Below, piece after piece: positions 11,150 through 24,800 of a DNA stretch of 64,000 bases; the stretch's first letter is position 1, and every line of letters begins with the position of its first letter. The translations under genes and the position numbers were made by a program. The notes beneath the pieces were generated by a model. It made no database searches. It saw only the letters and a list, made by a program, of their open reading frames with translations, and was not told where the DNA came from. The stretch comes from Branchiostoma floridae. Lineage: Eukaryota > Chordata > Leptocardii > Amphioxiformes > Branchiostomatidae. The stretch spans positions 9,629,715 to 9,693,714 of the forward strand of contig NC_049985.1 in assembly GCF_000003815.2 (NCBI RefSeq), written 5' to 3'.

Positions 11150-12600
11150 TTTTGGTGGTTCTTCGTATTATTGTTTTGAAGAAATGCAATGGCTGTTTTT
11201 GTACAGAAGGAGTATTACTTGATATGAAATCGGAAAGTTTCAAAACGTATGTATGATGCGACCCCTAGCGACGTTGCCAACGTTTTCAGAGGGGGTTATA
11301 ATTACTATTATCTCCAAAGAGTTGTGGAGTCCGCCTCCACCAGGCCTTCCTATGGAGTTACGGGGATCGTAGAATTCGCCAAAAAAGTCGGCAAATTGGC
11401 TAGGGTATAAAGTCTTCACTAAGGCTGCGCGGCCGGCCTACTCCTCTGGTAGCATAACTCCCCTGGCAAGTTATTCTCCCTATAATAGCCAGCGTGGTCA
11501 GTCTTGTAGAGACTAGTGTTCTAACACGTGTTCTCTCACTCCTACACGTAATATTGAACGATGAACCGGACCATTCGCGATCGTTCGCTTGAATACTGGT
11601 ATAAGGTCGTTAATATGCGTAGTCTTCATTTACCACAGAAGAACCGTTCTATTTTCTGCAAAAGTTCGAAACGACGAGTAATCCTTACATTTTCATCAAA
11701 GTGCGATCGTACATGTGGATTTGCCTCTGTGCGACAGGTCTGACTTTGCCCTACATTACTACAATAAACAAGCTTTCAGAAACACCAAAATCACGAGAAA
11801 CATGGTGTACCAATGACTTTATTGCAACAAACGTTGTGTGTAACGCTGTTTCCTGTCTGTCAGAAGTGACTTTCGAAATTTCCTTGAGACATGCCGTTTG
11901 ACGGCTGAAGGACCGCGTTGTAGACCTTCCTTAGTGAATATTACGACGGTCAACACGAAATATATACATACACATCTTGCACATTCAAGGACTTGTATGC
12001 GGCAATTGGTGACCTGTTCGTAGGTCCATGATCAAACTTGCAACATAACTCATGCATTTCTGACGTGCAACCCTGATACAGGTTCAGCTGTTCTGTCATT
12101 TAGATTCTGCCAACAATATCTTCACAATAGTGCTCGGATCGCCGCTGCCCCACTGTTCAGTAACAATTTGGATACAAAAATTGCACTTTATGAGTACGGA
12201 AAAAGAAGAATAGGTATTGCGTCTTAAAGTGGGCAACCAACAGTCTAAATGACCTGATACATCCGCAGAGCTTGTTCTTGGTTATAGTTATTCTTGACAC
12301 AAATAGTATAAAACCCATGATGGAGCGGTAGAATAGGTTCCCAGTAGTCTAATGCACATGTTACGTCTGATATATGATTCCATACCACACAAACAGTATG
12401 AAATCCATGATGGAGCCGTGTAGAAAAGGTTCCCAGTCGTGCTAACGCACATGTTACGCCCGATATATGATTCTATACAACAGGTTTTCACACATGAACG
12501 ACAGGGACGCATACACAGGTTTATACCGCACATTGCACATCACATGTTCCTGTGGCGAAGTAATGACCTATCGTAGCCAGTAAGGCTGAACAGTTCATCT
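11150..12600. other. Intergenic region between the convergent MGA and THSD1 ends
   Basis: About 1.4 kb between the two 3' ends. It holds short ORFs that look random and a 90-bp tandem duplication (12304-12483). No RNA gene or promoter is visible. Confidence 0.5.
12304..12483. repeat. 90-bp tandem duplication
   Basis: Two adjacent copies (12304-12393 and 12394-12483) share CCATGATGGAGC, GGTTCCCAGT, GCACATGTTACG and GATATATGATTC in the same order, with scattered substitutions. Confidence 0.8.
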
Positions 12601-12603
12601 AAA

Positions 12604-12609
12604 TTTATT
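12604..12609 (-). terminator. Candidate poly(A) signal of THSD1
   Basis: TTTATT on the plus strand is AATAAA on the minus strand, about 175 bp past the THSD1 stop. This gives a short 3' UTR. Confidence 0.5.
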
Positions 12610-12783
12610 ACGTACAAAGGATAACCGAAATGTGGGGATATATTGTACAGTTCTCCGTCAGGATAGACCCCTTTCATTTTCTCTACATCAGTTTGTGTTG
12701 GATCAAAGTTTGATATTTCTAATAACGTATCATCAACATATATGGTGCATTGTGCATTGTACTGTCTTCTGATGATACCCTAT

Positions 12784-15700
12784 CTACATGCGGACGGCAT
12801 CAGGGGGACAGCTCTCCAACTGAACCTGGATATTTTTCAGCTCGTTCTGATTTGTTGTTATGGGCTTAGGGCGCCCGATGTAAGTTTGGTCCATCTTTAG
12901 GAAGGATCCAGGCAGGTCGGGCATGTAGTAATCATATTCAGGATCAGGGGTCTTGTCCACAAACACCTGGTCGTGAGGAGTCTTTCTACCATCTATATCT
13001 AATGACGGCGTCCTAGGGAGTTGTCTCCTGGAGTGATTGGAGCTGACGTCACCGTTGCTAGGAGATTTAGCGTCCTCAGTGGCGCCAGATATGACGTGCC
13101 CATTCGGGGTCACCACGTCATCGAGATCTGCGCTTTTTCGCAAATCCTCAAACACGGTTTCCCCGACTGGACCAATGGAAGTTCTGTACTGATCCCGTTC
13201 GGAATCGTCGAAGTGAAAGAGTTTCTGTGTCATGGTCATGGCGTACGCCGACGACCCTTCACTGCTGAACTGGGACCTACTATCCTCAGACTGTGCGGCG
13301 TAGTGCGCAAGTCTTCGCCCCGTTTTCGGCTTCTTGTCGTTCAAACCAAGATGTTCATACAGTGAGTGCTCGTTACCAAGTTTTCGTAAGTCCAGAGATT
13401 TCTGGGGACTCTTCCTGTCAGGTGATGCACTTTTCCTCTGCTCGGACGGGTTGGATATGATTTTCTTGTGTTCAGGTGAAGACTCCCGTCTCTCAACAAC
13501 CTGTGCTACTTCCATACTTTTCTCCGGAGTTTGTCCTTTTTCGCTTACCTTTTTATCAGGTGACTTAGATCCTGGATATTTTGGCAATTGTTCCCGAGAT
13601 GATCTATGAAGCTCTTCCTTACTTGCCTTTGAGGAGGCTTTCCCCAGACTGCCCTGACTGCCCAGCCTATGACTATGACCATGACCCTTCCGTCTCTCGG
13701 AAGGTCCCCGTATTCTTATCTCCTGTGAGCTGCGCATGCCGTCCGTTGAAGACGGTACATCTGAGGGACTGTGTACTTGGGCTGCAAAATTTTCAGTTGT
13801 TCTTGACTTCTTCACGGATCCTTTCGACCTGTGCTTACTACTACGTTTAGAATGGCGGGTCGTTATCGCTCTGTCCAGTGAGTTGTACGGCGAGGGCTGG
13901 TACACAAACTTCTCTACTCTGTTTTTCCGTCTTGATATGTTTGGCGTCAGAGATTTCTTCTCACTTTTTTCTCGCCTCAGTTTTCTCGTCGCATGTGCTA
14001 ACTGTGGATCTGACGCTGTGACGGCAGCGTGTGACAACCCCGCGGCTGGCATCTCCTGGTCGGCATAAAACGCGGGCCGCGGCGCGACGGGTAGTTTTCT
14101 ACCTTGTGGCTTTGGCATTGTAGGCAGCTGCCTTTTGTTGGGCGAGTTCCTTGGGCTTTTGGAGTCTCTAACAGGGCTTCTGGATTTCCTCTTTTCTTTG
14201 TTAGAATGTGTGGGGCTGTGATTTTCAAATCGTGGGTCCAGGATGTACACATGTGCGTTATTGTTGGAGTAGTTTTCTGGCCCAGGTGGCGCCTGTGTGA
14301 ATGTTGTCTCCTGTACACTGTAGGGCTGCTGGATCGGATGGAAGTAGGCGTTGCCCGGCACGTTGCTAGGTAACGCTCCGGTGTATGGGCTGGGAACGAC
14401 GGGTTCCATCGGTGGGCCAGCCATGCTGTAAAAATGATAAATACAAAATAATTAAAACATGATTAATTATTTTGCAAGAAATGAAAATTGGTACAAGCCT
14501 AAATAGCCATCATGTCTATAAGAGCATAAGTCAGTAAGATTTATTGTTTCTCGTAGGTACAATAAACTCGTCCACTATCGTCAATATTCTAGAGNNNNNN
14601 NNNNNNNNNNNNNNNNNNNNNNNNNNNNNNNNNNNNNNNNNNNNNNNNNNNNNNNNNNNNNNNNNNNNNNNNNNNNNNNNNNNNNNNNNNNNNNNNNNNN
14701 NNNNNNNNNNNNNNNNNNNNNNNNNNNNNNNNNNNNNNNNNNNNNNNNNNNNNNNNNNNNNNNNNNNNNNNNNNNNNNNNNNNNNNNNNNNNNNNNNNNN
14801 NNNNNNNNNNNNNNNNNNNNNNNNNNNNNNNNNNNNNNNNNNNNNNNNNNNNNNNNNNNNNNNNNNNNNNNNNNNNNNNNNNNNNNNNNNNNNNNNNNNN
14901 NNNNNNNNNNNNNNNNNNNNNNNNNNNNNNNNNNNNNNNNNNNNNNNNNNNNNNNNNNNNNNNNNNNNNNNNNNNNNNNNNNNNNNNNNNNNNNNNNNNN
15001 NNNNNNNNNNNNNNNNNNNNNNNNNNNNNNNNNNNNNNNNNNNNNNNNNNNNNNNNNNNNNNNNNNNNNNNNNNNNNNNNNNNNNNNNNNNNNNNNNNNN
15101 NNNNNNNNNNNNNNNNNNNNNNNNNNNNNNNNNNNNNNNNNNNNNNNNNNNNNNNNNNNNNNNNNNNNNNNNNNNNCTAGGTAAGATGTAGTCCTATTGC
15201 CTTTTATTTAGCTCGTAAGGGCAGTGGGCTGTTATCCACTGTGTCTAGGTACTAGTAATATGATACAGCATTGGAAGGCGAATTCCAACCTGCTCTCATT
15301 CCACCGCCTTTTACCTCCAACACCCAAGTCATGTACATAGAGCGAGGAAAGTCGTGAAACGTGCCTTGCCCAAGGGCACAACGTCATTGGCATGTCAGGG
15401 AATTCGAACCCAGTACCTCTGGGTTCTGGGCCAAACATCCTAATCATTAGGCCAACACGACGCCACGCTTCCCGTACATTCTAGAGGCTACACTAGCCTA
15501 CACTTGCCTGAAGTCGTACAGCTGCTCACAGTGCTCCAGTCCGTGCTGTCTCATGAGTTTGAGCTGCTCCTGCGCCAGCTGGTACGGCGTGGGGAACTGT
15601 CCCTGCACGGTGGGCGAGGACGGACGTTCCTCCAGGGTCGTGAATCTGGGCAGCAGGAAACAGTGATACAGCTCATCAAAACAAGATCATATTTTTTCTT

Positions 15701-18700
15701 TAAAAAACGATATTTACATTATCTGTCCTAGAAAAGAAGCATTTCCTCACTAGCACCATCGTGACAAAAATGATGACTTTTTCTCAGACTTTGTTTAGTT
15801 TTTCCCCATCTTCAGCAATAATTATCATATCTTTAACCTAATAACTAACATCTACTTCTACTTGCAGATACTATGTAAGTACAACAGGTATTAGAAATCA
15901 TGGTGATTTTAACATCCATAACATCATATTAAATTTAGATTCAACCGAGTTGCTTGTTGGACATAAGTGCTGTAGTGTCCTTACCTTTGCGGGGTCTCTG
16001 GTGCAGATGCGCTGTAGATGTGGTTCGCGTATCCAGTAGGTACCTTCCCATTCTGCTTGGGCTTCCGTCTGGACGTGTGAGACAGATCCGACATGGACAT
16101 GTCCGACAGGTGCTGCTCACGCCTGTCTCTGCCGCTACGCTGGCTGCGCTGACTCTGGGCGCCGATAGAGGTCGCTTCTATGTGGTTGAGACTGAGGCTG
16201 CGCGGACTCTGGGTTCCGCCGCCCTCCACCTCGCTCTGGGCACTGGCCGCGTAGGCTGCAGTGCGCTTACGCCGTCGGCACATGCGTGTGCAGATGACGG
16301 CGATGATGCTGGGTGAAAAAATGGTGTATATCATATATCAGAGCAGTGGTTTGGGCGTAAGTCTTGAGTATGCCTGCGGTGTTAACACTGATAGGGAAAC
16401 AGGCAAGGACCTTTCAACTCATTTGAAAGGTCCTTGCCTGTTCGCTCACTGGTGACGTATAGTTAGAACGTCATTCTCCAAACTTCCATGACACCATTTC
16501 AGAAGATATAGAATCTCCTTTTTTTGTAATCTATTTTTTTATTTATTTATTCATATTTTATTTAAGAGGGTCCTTTACAAGGCCGACACCTCCAGAGAAC
16601 AGTAAATAACAAATCATTTTTAGTTGTTATTGACTATAGTCAAGTTTTTTTTACATAAAACAGCACATTCCCTCTATGTTGAGTATATTGTGTACCTGCC
16701 GATCACCACCAGCGCGCACAGCACGATGCCGGCCACAGTCACGGGGTTCTGGAAGATCTCCAGCTTGAAGAACTTCTCCACCTTCTGCCACCACGTCAGG
16801 GGTTCTTCCGGCGCCGCTGTGGTGGTCACCGCCGTGGTGCTGGGCACCAGCTCTGCAACATCAACATTCGGCAGGTTTTATTTCTCGTGACATGGACAAA
16901 GATACGAGCGGAAGTAAATCTCCGATTTTTGTCCAGTTGTAGAGATTGAATTGCCGTTAAATACTGTTTACATTGTTGTCTAAACTTCATAAACTTGATG
17001 ACTAGGACCTTTGAACACTGAGCCTACGTTTTACACTTTTGTCAATAACTACAGAGAACAACGAATTAAAGAAATCTGAATCACAGAATTGGACAATGAC
17101 AAATTACTAATCCTTAATTTGAATAAGTTGATCTAATTGTAAAGATCCTCTAACCATGTAAAAGTTGTGTGATAATCTGGCGCCAAATTGAGGATAGGCA
17201 GAAATGAAGTAAATGATAAAAATACTTCTATAACTACTGCATTTTGAGTTCTTTCTGTTACGTTAATAATGTTAAAACATTTTATGAGCTACTAGAAAAT
17301 TGCACGCCCTTCAATGCCTTACGTAGGCAACTTTAGCAATCAGTGTTCTAAGCGTAGTCCTTGGAGGTGCGGACACTACTTGTACTTTGTGTCCAAGCTC
17401 TTTATTTTACGACGAACGGATCTAGGCCGTGTGCCCACGGGAGTGCTGCGGGACAAACGGGCTGATTGAGTGACATACTGTGACTGACAAGCGTTGATTT
17501 GATTTAGGTTAATTTGGGACACGCTCTGAAACCTTATCTCAGAGTATCTGCGATATAACAGGCGTGTCTGTTAACACTTCAAGAGCTTACAAATCCCTGC
17601 TGGATCAAACCACACAGACTTCAACATTACAGTTTTAATGCCTTGTGTATAGTGTGGGTATCGGAGGCATAATTCTACGGCGCGAGGTCGAATGCAATGT
17701 CACACGTGCAACGTCTAGAATGTCAACTTTATCCTATTCTAGACATTCTCCACTCATTTCGTGATGACTTAGCTTCAGTAGAAAACGATCTGTGTTTATT
17801 CGTCGCGTTCACGCATGTCATATCGGTTTCATTTCTTTTGGGTAAGGAAAGATTCTAGAAAGATTTTAAGACGGGGTAAATGTCTGATTCAATGGACAAG
17901 AAGACCACCAGCATCAACCAATTACGAGCGTAAGATGCCCTACCGGGATATTTGATGGGCCCACCGTGTCTTATGTAATCAGAGATTATGTCCGAACATT
18001 AATCGTTAAGCGTGGCACCTCTCTTATGACAAGTGTTTACGGATAGCCGCATTACGTTGATATGTGTCTAAAGTAGACACGGGCGTTTGTTTTTTCGCGC
18101 TCTGGGTTTTTGTTTGGAGGTGGCATCCTTCCCAACCGAAATACGTCACATCTGTCATGGCTGATAAAACTCCCGCTAAAAAACAACAAATGAACTCGTC
18201 AAGAAACAGTGCCAAGCACATCCACTATCTCTTGTGGGACGAGGTTGAACTTTAAAGAATGTGTAACGCGGCGATTTCATGATATCAGCGTTTCGAATAA
18301 CTACAAAACTGTCACACACTAATATCCTCAAACTCTTGGGAAAGCAAAAACACATTGATGATGGTAAACTAAGCTTTCTGCGATAATATCACTTGATCCA
18401 GTGTAGTTAGTTTGGCCTTACGTCTTATCAAAGACGCTGAGTCGTGTGGTCTTAAGCGGTTCTACAAGACAGCTGTGTTGGATTCTTGTATCATTCTACG
18501 CCTTAAAGACCGTTATACTTTCCTGTCACCGGTTATCTAATGACTACAGGGCTGTTGCACTGGGACCTCCAATACATGTACATGAGACGCATTACTCCGA
18601 TGCCAATGTCCTACAATCCCACGATATGGACATCTTGTACTGCCCAATAAACAACTCCTCAAGACACTCTGGGCTGAAGTCGCCTCGCGCTCGACATTCT

Positions 18701-21700
18701 GAAAACACGATTCCCAACCCACGGCGGGAAACCTGACCCTGAAAACGGCTTCCGTTGTGGAATGTGATACTTACGGAATGATGAATATGAGGCCTGGAAG
18801 CCGCGGGTGCTGTAGGACTGCAGGTCCGGCTGGACTCGGAACTCGATGAACACACGACTCCCTGATGACGTCAGAGTCGTGGGCGGGTCGGACCCCGTGC
18901 TGAATAACAGCGGCGACGTCGCCTCCCCACCGTCACGGATCTAAAACAGAAGTGTCATTAAGTTGTTAGTGTAGAAAAGATGCCATACATAATCACAAGA
19001 AAAGAAAGGTATAGTCGCATTTCCCCTGACCTTGCGTGCAGTATTGTCCTCGGGGAAGACAGCGAAACGTACCAACTGAATTAATACATCCTTCTGAAGG
19101 AAATGGTTGTAAATTTCTTCTTAAGTCGGAAAAGTGGTCTATTCTTGGGGCTTGTCAACGTTTATCTCTCAGTTAGCGTCCAATTTGATATACAAGTAAC
19201 AAAGTGTCAAATCAAGTATTCTTGCGTTTCCGGGCCATCTACCGCACTCTCAACTCAGTGTTGCAAGAGTTTAAAACAAGTTTCAACGCAAAAGAAATAA
19301 ATGTTGGAGCAAATATATGCCCACGGTTTAATAGGTCCCGAACCACGACAGTCTCGCCACTGTTTGAAGTCCGAATCTGGACACAGCATATGGATCCGGT
19401 CGGAAGACATTACAACTTTCCCTGGAGATAAACACGTCTGGTCATGGCGATATTTTGGCGCGAAACGAGCGTTGGACGACATTTGGCGGGAGGGTACCGC
19501 TGTGATCGTTATGTTCTGAGGGAGAAGAGCGGACGGACAGGGCGGCATCTAGATATGCCATGTGGATCCGGTTGGTGAGATTCTCCGTCGGTGGCGGAGA
19601 TAACAAGCGAGGCATGCCAGGAAAGACGACATTGCCAACTCGAGAAACTAAACCTGACAAACGTGCCTCACAACTCCAGTTTCACTACCACGGAAGAGAA
19701 AGTATTGTGCCAGGGTTAAATACATAGAATAAGGTCGACGCCAAGAATAACTGCGAGATGTCCTGTGAATGATGATATTCGGGTAGCGTCACGTTCGTTT
19801 TTGCACGGGACACCGAGGAATTCTCAAAACACACAGACGATAGATCACTGCTATCACATCAGCGCGCAGGGCGGACTGGAGGAAGCATAATTGCACGGCA
19901 CCATCCAGATGCGGCTGCCTGTTACTGGTACCTCCCGGGTTGAAAACTGGACACAATTCTTAGGCCAGGGAAATATAACAAACATCGGAAAGGTTGACTT
20001 AACAGAAACATCGAGAACCTACACAGGGAACTGCTATCTTACAAATATCAAAATATGCAGATGCTTGTATGTACACAACGATGTCTGTTTATCAACATAC
20101 GTACCTACACAAAGTACATCATACCCAGAATTGTCAAAGGCCGACTGAATCGCTGAAGGGCAGAATGGGCTAGGTGTTTGGTCATACGATATCTGACTAC
20201 TGTATATTCTCTGAAACTGAAAGACCCACCTTTAGCCGTTCCTGTGTCTTGTCCAAATCGAACACCTCAAACTCCAGACGTATCTTGTAATCCTCCAGGA
20301 CCCAAATCAGCCAAGTGACTACCCCGGCGCACGCGCCGTACGGGGGTCTCGTCACGCCCCCTTGCGGTGCCCGCAGGGTACAGCCACAGGCGCAGTTGTC
20401 AGTGGCGACAGGTCGGACCGTCAGAGGCGGGAGGGTGCGGAGGTCTTCTGGAGGAACACACAGTCGGTTATCGTTCAGAAAAACTTATTTGGCTTCAAAA
20501 TATTCCATTTGAAAGCCAGCCCAGTGAACAGTCATAAGAAGTCTTATGTTGACACACCGTGGGCAAAGATACACAATTTTCTCGGACACCACAGTCAAAG
20601 GAATAAAGTTGGTAGCCTCTACCAGGCTCCACGGATCGGTGGTCTAATTGCAGAAACTGGTCAAATAGAGTCTATAGTGCGCTAGGGAGGTCAGCCGGCC
20701 AGAGGAGTACGTTTCCTATCCGACGGTCTGTAAGTCAGTAAAGATGGATCAGATTCTAATCCATCTATTATCAAATTAAAAAGTAAATTGCATCTTTATT
20801 ATCTATCATGAAGTTGATGTAAAACGACGATAACAGAGAAGAACACATTACCTGCCGGACAGGGCGGCAGTCCCTGACATGAACCGGACTCCAACGTTTC
20901 GCCTTCGCAGAAAGCGCCCCCGTTCGACGGAGGCGGGTTATTGCACACACGGAACCTCTGAATGCGGCCCTCCCCACATGTCACGGGACAGCTACTCCAG
21001 GGCTCCCACGTCCCCCAGTTACCATCTATAGCTGGAGCTGGAGGTGGGGGGGAAAGAGTTCGTTTTTTATAGATCAAGGCTGTCAAGTTAGCAAGTTAAC
21101 AAACGTAAGCACAGGTAGTTTGACCCAAGTTACAGGTGAACCCTGTGTTTTGGCGCGCGGATACAGAAAACCGCTCATACTATAGTCTCCAAGCAGGTGT
21201 TCTCGAGTGTAGGAAGGACGTCATATTCTGCCCTTGGGAAGTTTAGCTTGTAGCTTGTACCATGTGTTTTTCCGATGTGTCATTTTTCTCTCAACACATT
21301 TGTGTTTCTACCTTCAGTAGGTGTGATCACAGTGCGCCTACATGACTTGTGAAGGAGGCAATGGTGGGTCAGCGGTCTGTTCGTATCTGCGTCTGTGGTC
21401 AATATGTCTGTATGTGCGCGTGCACTGGCAAAAACAAACATCTGTACGTGCTGAATGCAAAACAAACCATAAGTTCTTTGGCCGCGGGACCAACGGCAAC
21501 GGTGGACAGATGAACTATTGTCACAACACAACAATTCGTCACAAACTGCTTTGTCATCTCACGGTCTCTATTGCGAGTATTCCGCCTATTCAGACTATGC
21601 ACAAATCTACGACAAAGTTGACGTTGTGACAACAAACGGCTGACAGTGACAATCAGTCAGTTCTGTTGACAAAATAAAACATAGGAATGAAGTCCACCGT

Positions 21701-21837
21701 TCGGACATCATGCCAACATCCGGGGTCGGACACTCCCTGTCACCTTGTCGCTTCATCTCCGTAGATAAGGGACGGACCAGTACTGACCACGGGGTAGGGA
21801 CGTGCGGAAATGGTCCAGAAATTGCACAATGACGGAA

Positions 21838-21874
<37 letters not shown>

Positions 21875-24800
21875 AGTGATATTTTGGAAGACAATGTTGA
21901 GAGGAAAAATAATGAAAAGATATTAGCACTACATCTGGCAGATATCTGACTATTTTGGAATACTAGTAGACTTGATAACTTTTCAGCTAGCTATACCACC
22001 ACCACCCACTGAAGACATATTCCTACTGGTTTGTCCCAATGAACATTTGCCCTATGCATTGTAAGATTCATTTGTATAAAAAGGGTACTCATCGAGTAAC
22101 CTGTGTGCATATACATGGCCCTAAAGAGTGCCTATTGTTTTTTGACGCCATCTTTTCCCGATGCGTCTTAATGTTTTTGGAGTATAGAATAAACGTCCCG
22201 ATAAGGCTCCACTGCGACCTTTGCCTGGTAAATTTTCCCGCCGTAAAACCAACTGACATAGAGACGGCATCAAAACAACAATTGTTCCTACAGTGAGAGC
22301 ACAACTGTCAGACATTCGAGGCACGTTTGCGGGTAAACTTGGGCGGAAATGGGTAAACAGGAGTACGTGCTACCTTTGCCTTTGGCAGAAAGGATGTGGT
22401 GGGATTATTTCGCACAGCCGTGGCTCTGTTAGCGCACAGGTCTGTTAGCTTTGTTCGTACTAATGATGCTATAGGTCAGCAGGGGGTCACAGGAACACAG
22501 GTGTAGTTGTACCGTACATGTCAGTCTCTCCTGACTGTTATTGTCTGGTCATGACGCAACCGCCGACAGGGACAAGTGGACGGAAAATTCTCCCCCCACC
22601 ACGAAACTAGGACACAGATCCCAGTCCGCAAACTTCTCCTGGTTAACAGTTTAGCCACAGGCCGAGTGAACAAATAGACCAGGTCCGTACGAGGTCAGTA
22701 AAGCCAGAAACACATGTTTTCTACCCTCTACTACGGACAGTAGGACCTGTAAAATGGACTTTAGGCCCTTGATGCGACGTTAGTACGGGTTAGTCGCAGG
22801 TACCGCGGGCATGGCTGACGGGCGGAATGGCAAACACCGGCTTATCGCTATCACACTGTTTGTACAAATACTCAGGCCTAATTTCAGGATTAAGGTGAGA
22901 TGTGAGACCGCTATGGATCCTGTCACAGACCAAATACCCATTCCTTCACGTCGTACCATCTCTGCATTGACTTTGAGAGTTATAAAACGTACTCAGACCG
23001 TTCAGAGGCCAGGCAAATTTTGGGCTACAAACAACCAGAAAGTTGCGTTCCGTGTAGAAGGCAGTGAAGTGAAAGAAGTGTATTGTGAAGAAGTCGCGCC
23101 AAGACGACTTAAGTACAGTCTTAAGCTGAGGTTGGTGTAAGATGGCCCCGCTTCCTTTCCGCCTTTACTCCACACACCACCCGATTATTAGTGAAAACAC
23201 GAAGTCGGCACCGTGAAGATCTGAACTACAACCTCTAGGCTTTATCGTCACCGCAAGACGAAAACAATCAACACTCTTGATATAGCACTAACGCCTAATG
23301 GAAACAAACCCACATTTTCATAGCCTATATCTCCTGCACAGTGGGTGGACTGTCAAATGTGGGTTTTTACAATCTGGCAGACGGGTGGGAAGTCTAACTA
23401 CTTATCTAGTGGATGGTTAAGGAATGCCCTTGAGTCTAACGAGCGTGTATTTTCCACTAGACCGGTCTGCTTGGCTGCACCAATTAGTCCTAACTAGCCA
23501 GGATTTCTAGACTACCCTTCCCCCACCAGGACCGTATGCCTATGTCCACACACCACACTATTTACGTTGACAATGTCGCTTCCTTTAATCGCTTGCCCAG
23601 GTGAACAGTACGGCACGGCATATTTGACAATGGCTCGGCGACTGTTTGCACGACATGGGAGGGTCAACAGCCTCTAATAGAAGGAAAACATACTGTTTCT
23701 GTTGTCAAGTACATCAAGGTTTTGTACATTCATTATGGCGTAGGACTTCTCAAACACACAGACGACTTCTGACACTGGCGAGAGGTATGCCGACACTTAC
23801 TCTGCAACACAAACAAGACGCTCTGAGATGTGGAGAAAGAAAACCAGTCATAGAGGCTTAAGGCGTTCGGGACACCAAGGGTTCGGCTATGGCATTCTTC
23901 CGAAGATCTGTCACTGCCGACAAAAGGTCAGGTCCATTACGATATCGCAAGGTTCAGAATAGAAACGGTTGAGATAGCAATACGCAAGTGAAGCAATAAA
24001 ACAGCCACACACATACAGTACACACAACCATTCATCGTACACAGAGGTTGGAACGTACCACTTTCGGGCAGCTCGACTGGCGAATGGAGATCTCTGGTCT
24101 TACTCCGACGTACACCCTCCTCAGGACACACGGGGTCCACTACCGGGCACCTAACCTTCTTGGTACTCGAATCCCCCAAGGAGAAAGTCTTAAAATCATC
24201 GAATCAGGAAGGTGTTCTTAAGTCACTGGCAGCGTCCCTGTTTAGCCTGCGCGCCCTTTCGCCTGAGATCCCGTGCAAACAAACCCGCGTGAGACCCGGG
24301 GCGATGTTTTCTCAGCAAATTGGCGATAATTGGAGATCGATTTCCGAGTGGGCTGGCCGACAACCTGGTGTGATTAGTCCTGTGTAGGGCTGGTACACGT
24401 TCTCGGTCATGGACGATCACTAATCACATTTTCATCCAGTGGTGTTAAGCTTTAGTCTCGAGTCACTTCCCTTTTCATCCCACAGTTTAGAACCGCATTC
24501 TCTTCCCATGCATGTTACGAATACTGGCGCAATCCTGACCTGGTCGGAATCCACACTATGCAGTGGATGATCTATGCCGAAAGAACTGTAGTAGACAAAC
24601 AGATTTTTGAATAAGCCTCCGTCCCAATATCACAGGTTTGAAAGACTTGTTCATACTATGAGATCGGATTTACGACTTGGTAAGAAATATTCCCCTTGTG
24701 AAAGTGTACATGGATTGTGGAATGCCTCCCGTGGTAAGCCTGTTGTGGTTGTACACCGCGTGGGGTGAGACCCTGGTGAAGAGAGAAGAAACCGCCAGCT

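Larger units (their letters stand above)
15985..16852 (-). other. THSD1: THSD1 exons 7-8: membrane segment and proximal tail
   Basis: Exon 16852-16696 encodes a Thr/Pro stalk and the first half of a hydrophobic helix (VTVAGIVLCALVVIG). Exon 16308-15985 completes it (SIIAVICTRM), followed by CRRRKR, the expected cytoplasmic stop-transfer sequence. The tail in exon 8 is Ser/Arg rich. Confidence 0.9.

Noticed and set aside
14544-15191. Apparent ORF across the N run
   Set aside because: It exists only because Ns contain no stop codons.
21607-21894. ORF with alternating Tyr/Ile
   Set aside because: Produced by the (TA)n microsatellite.
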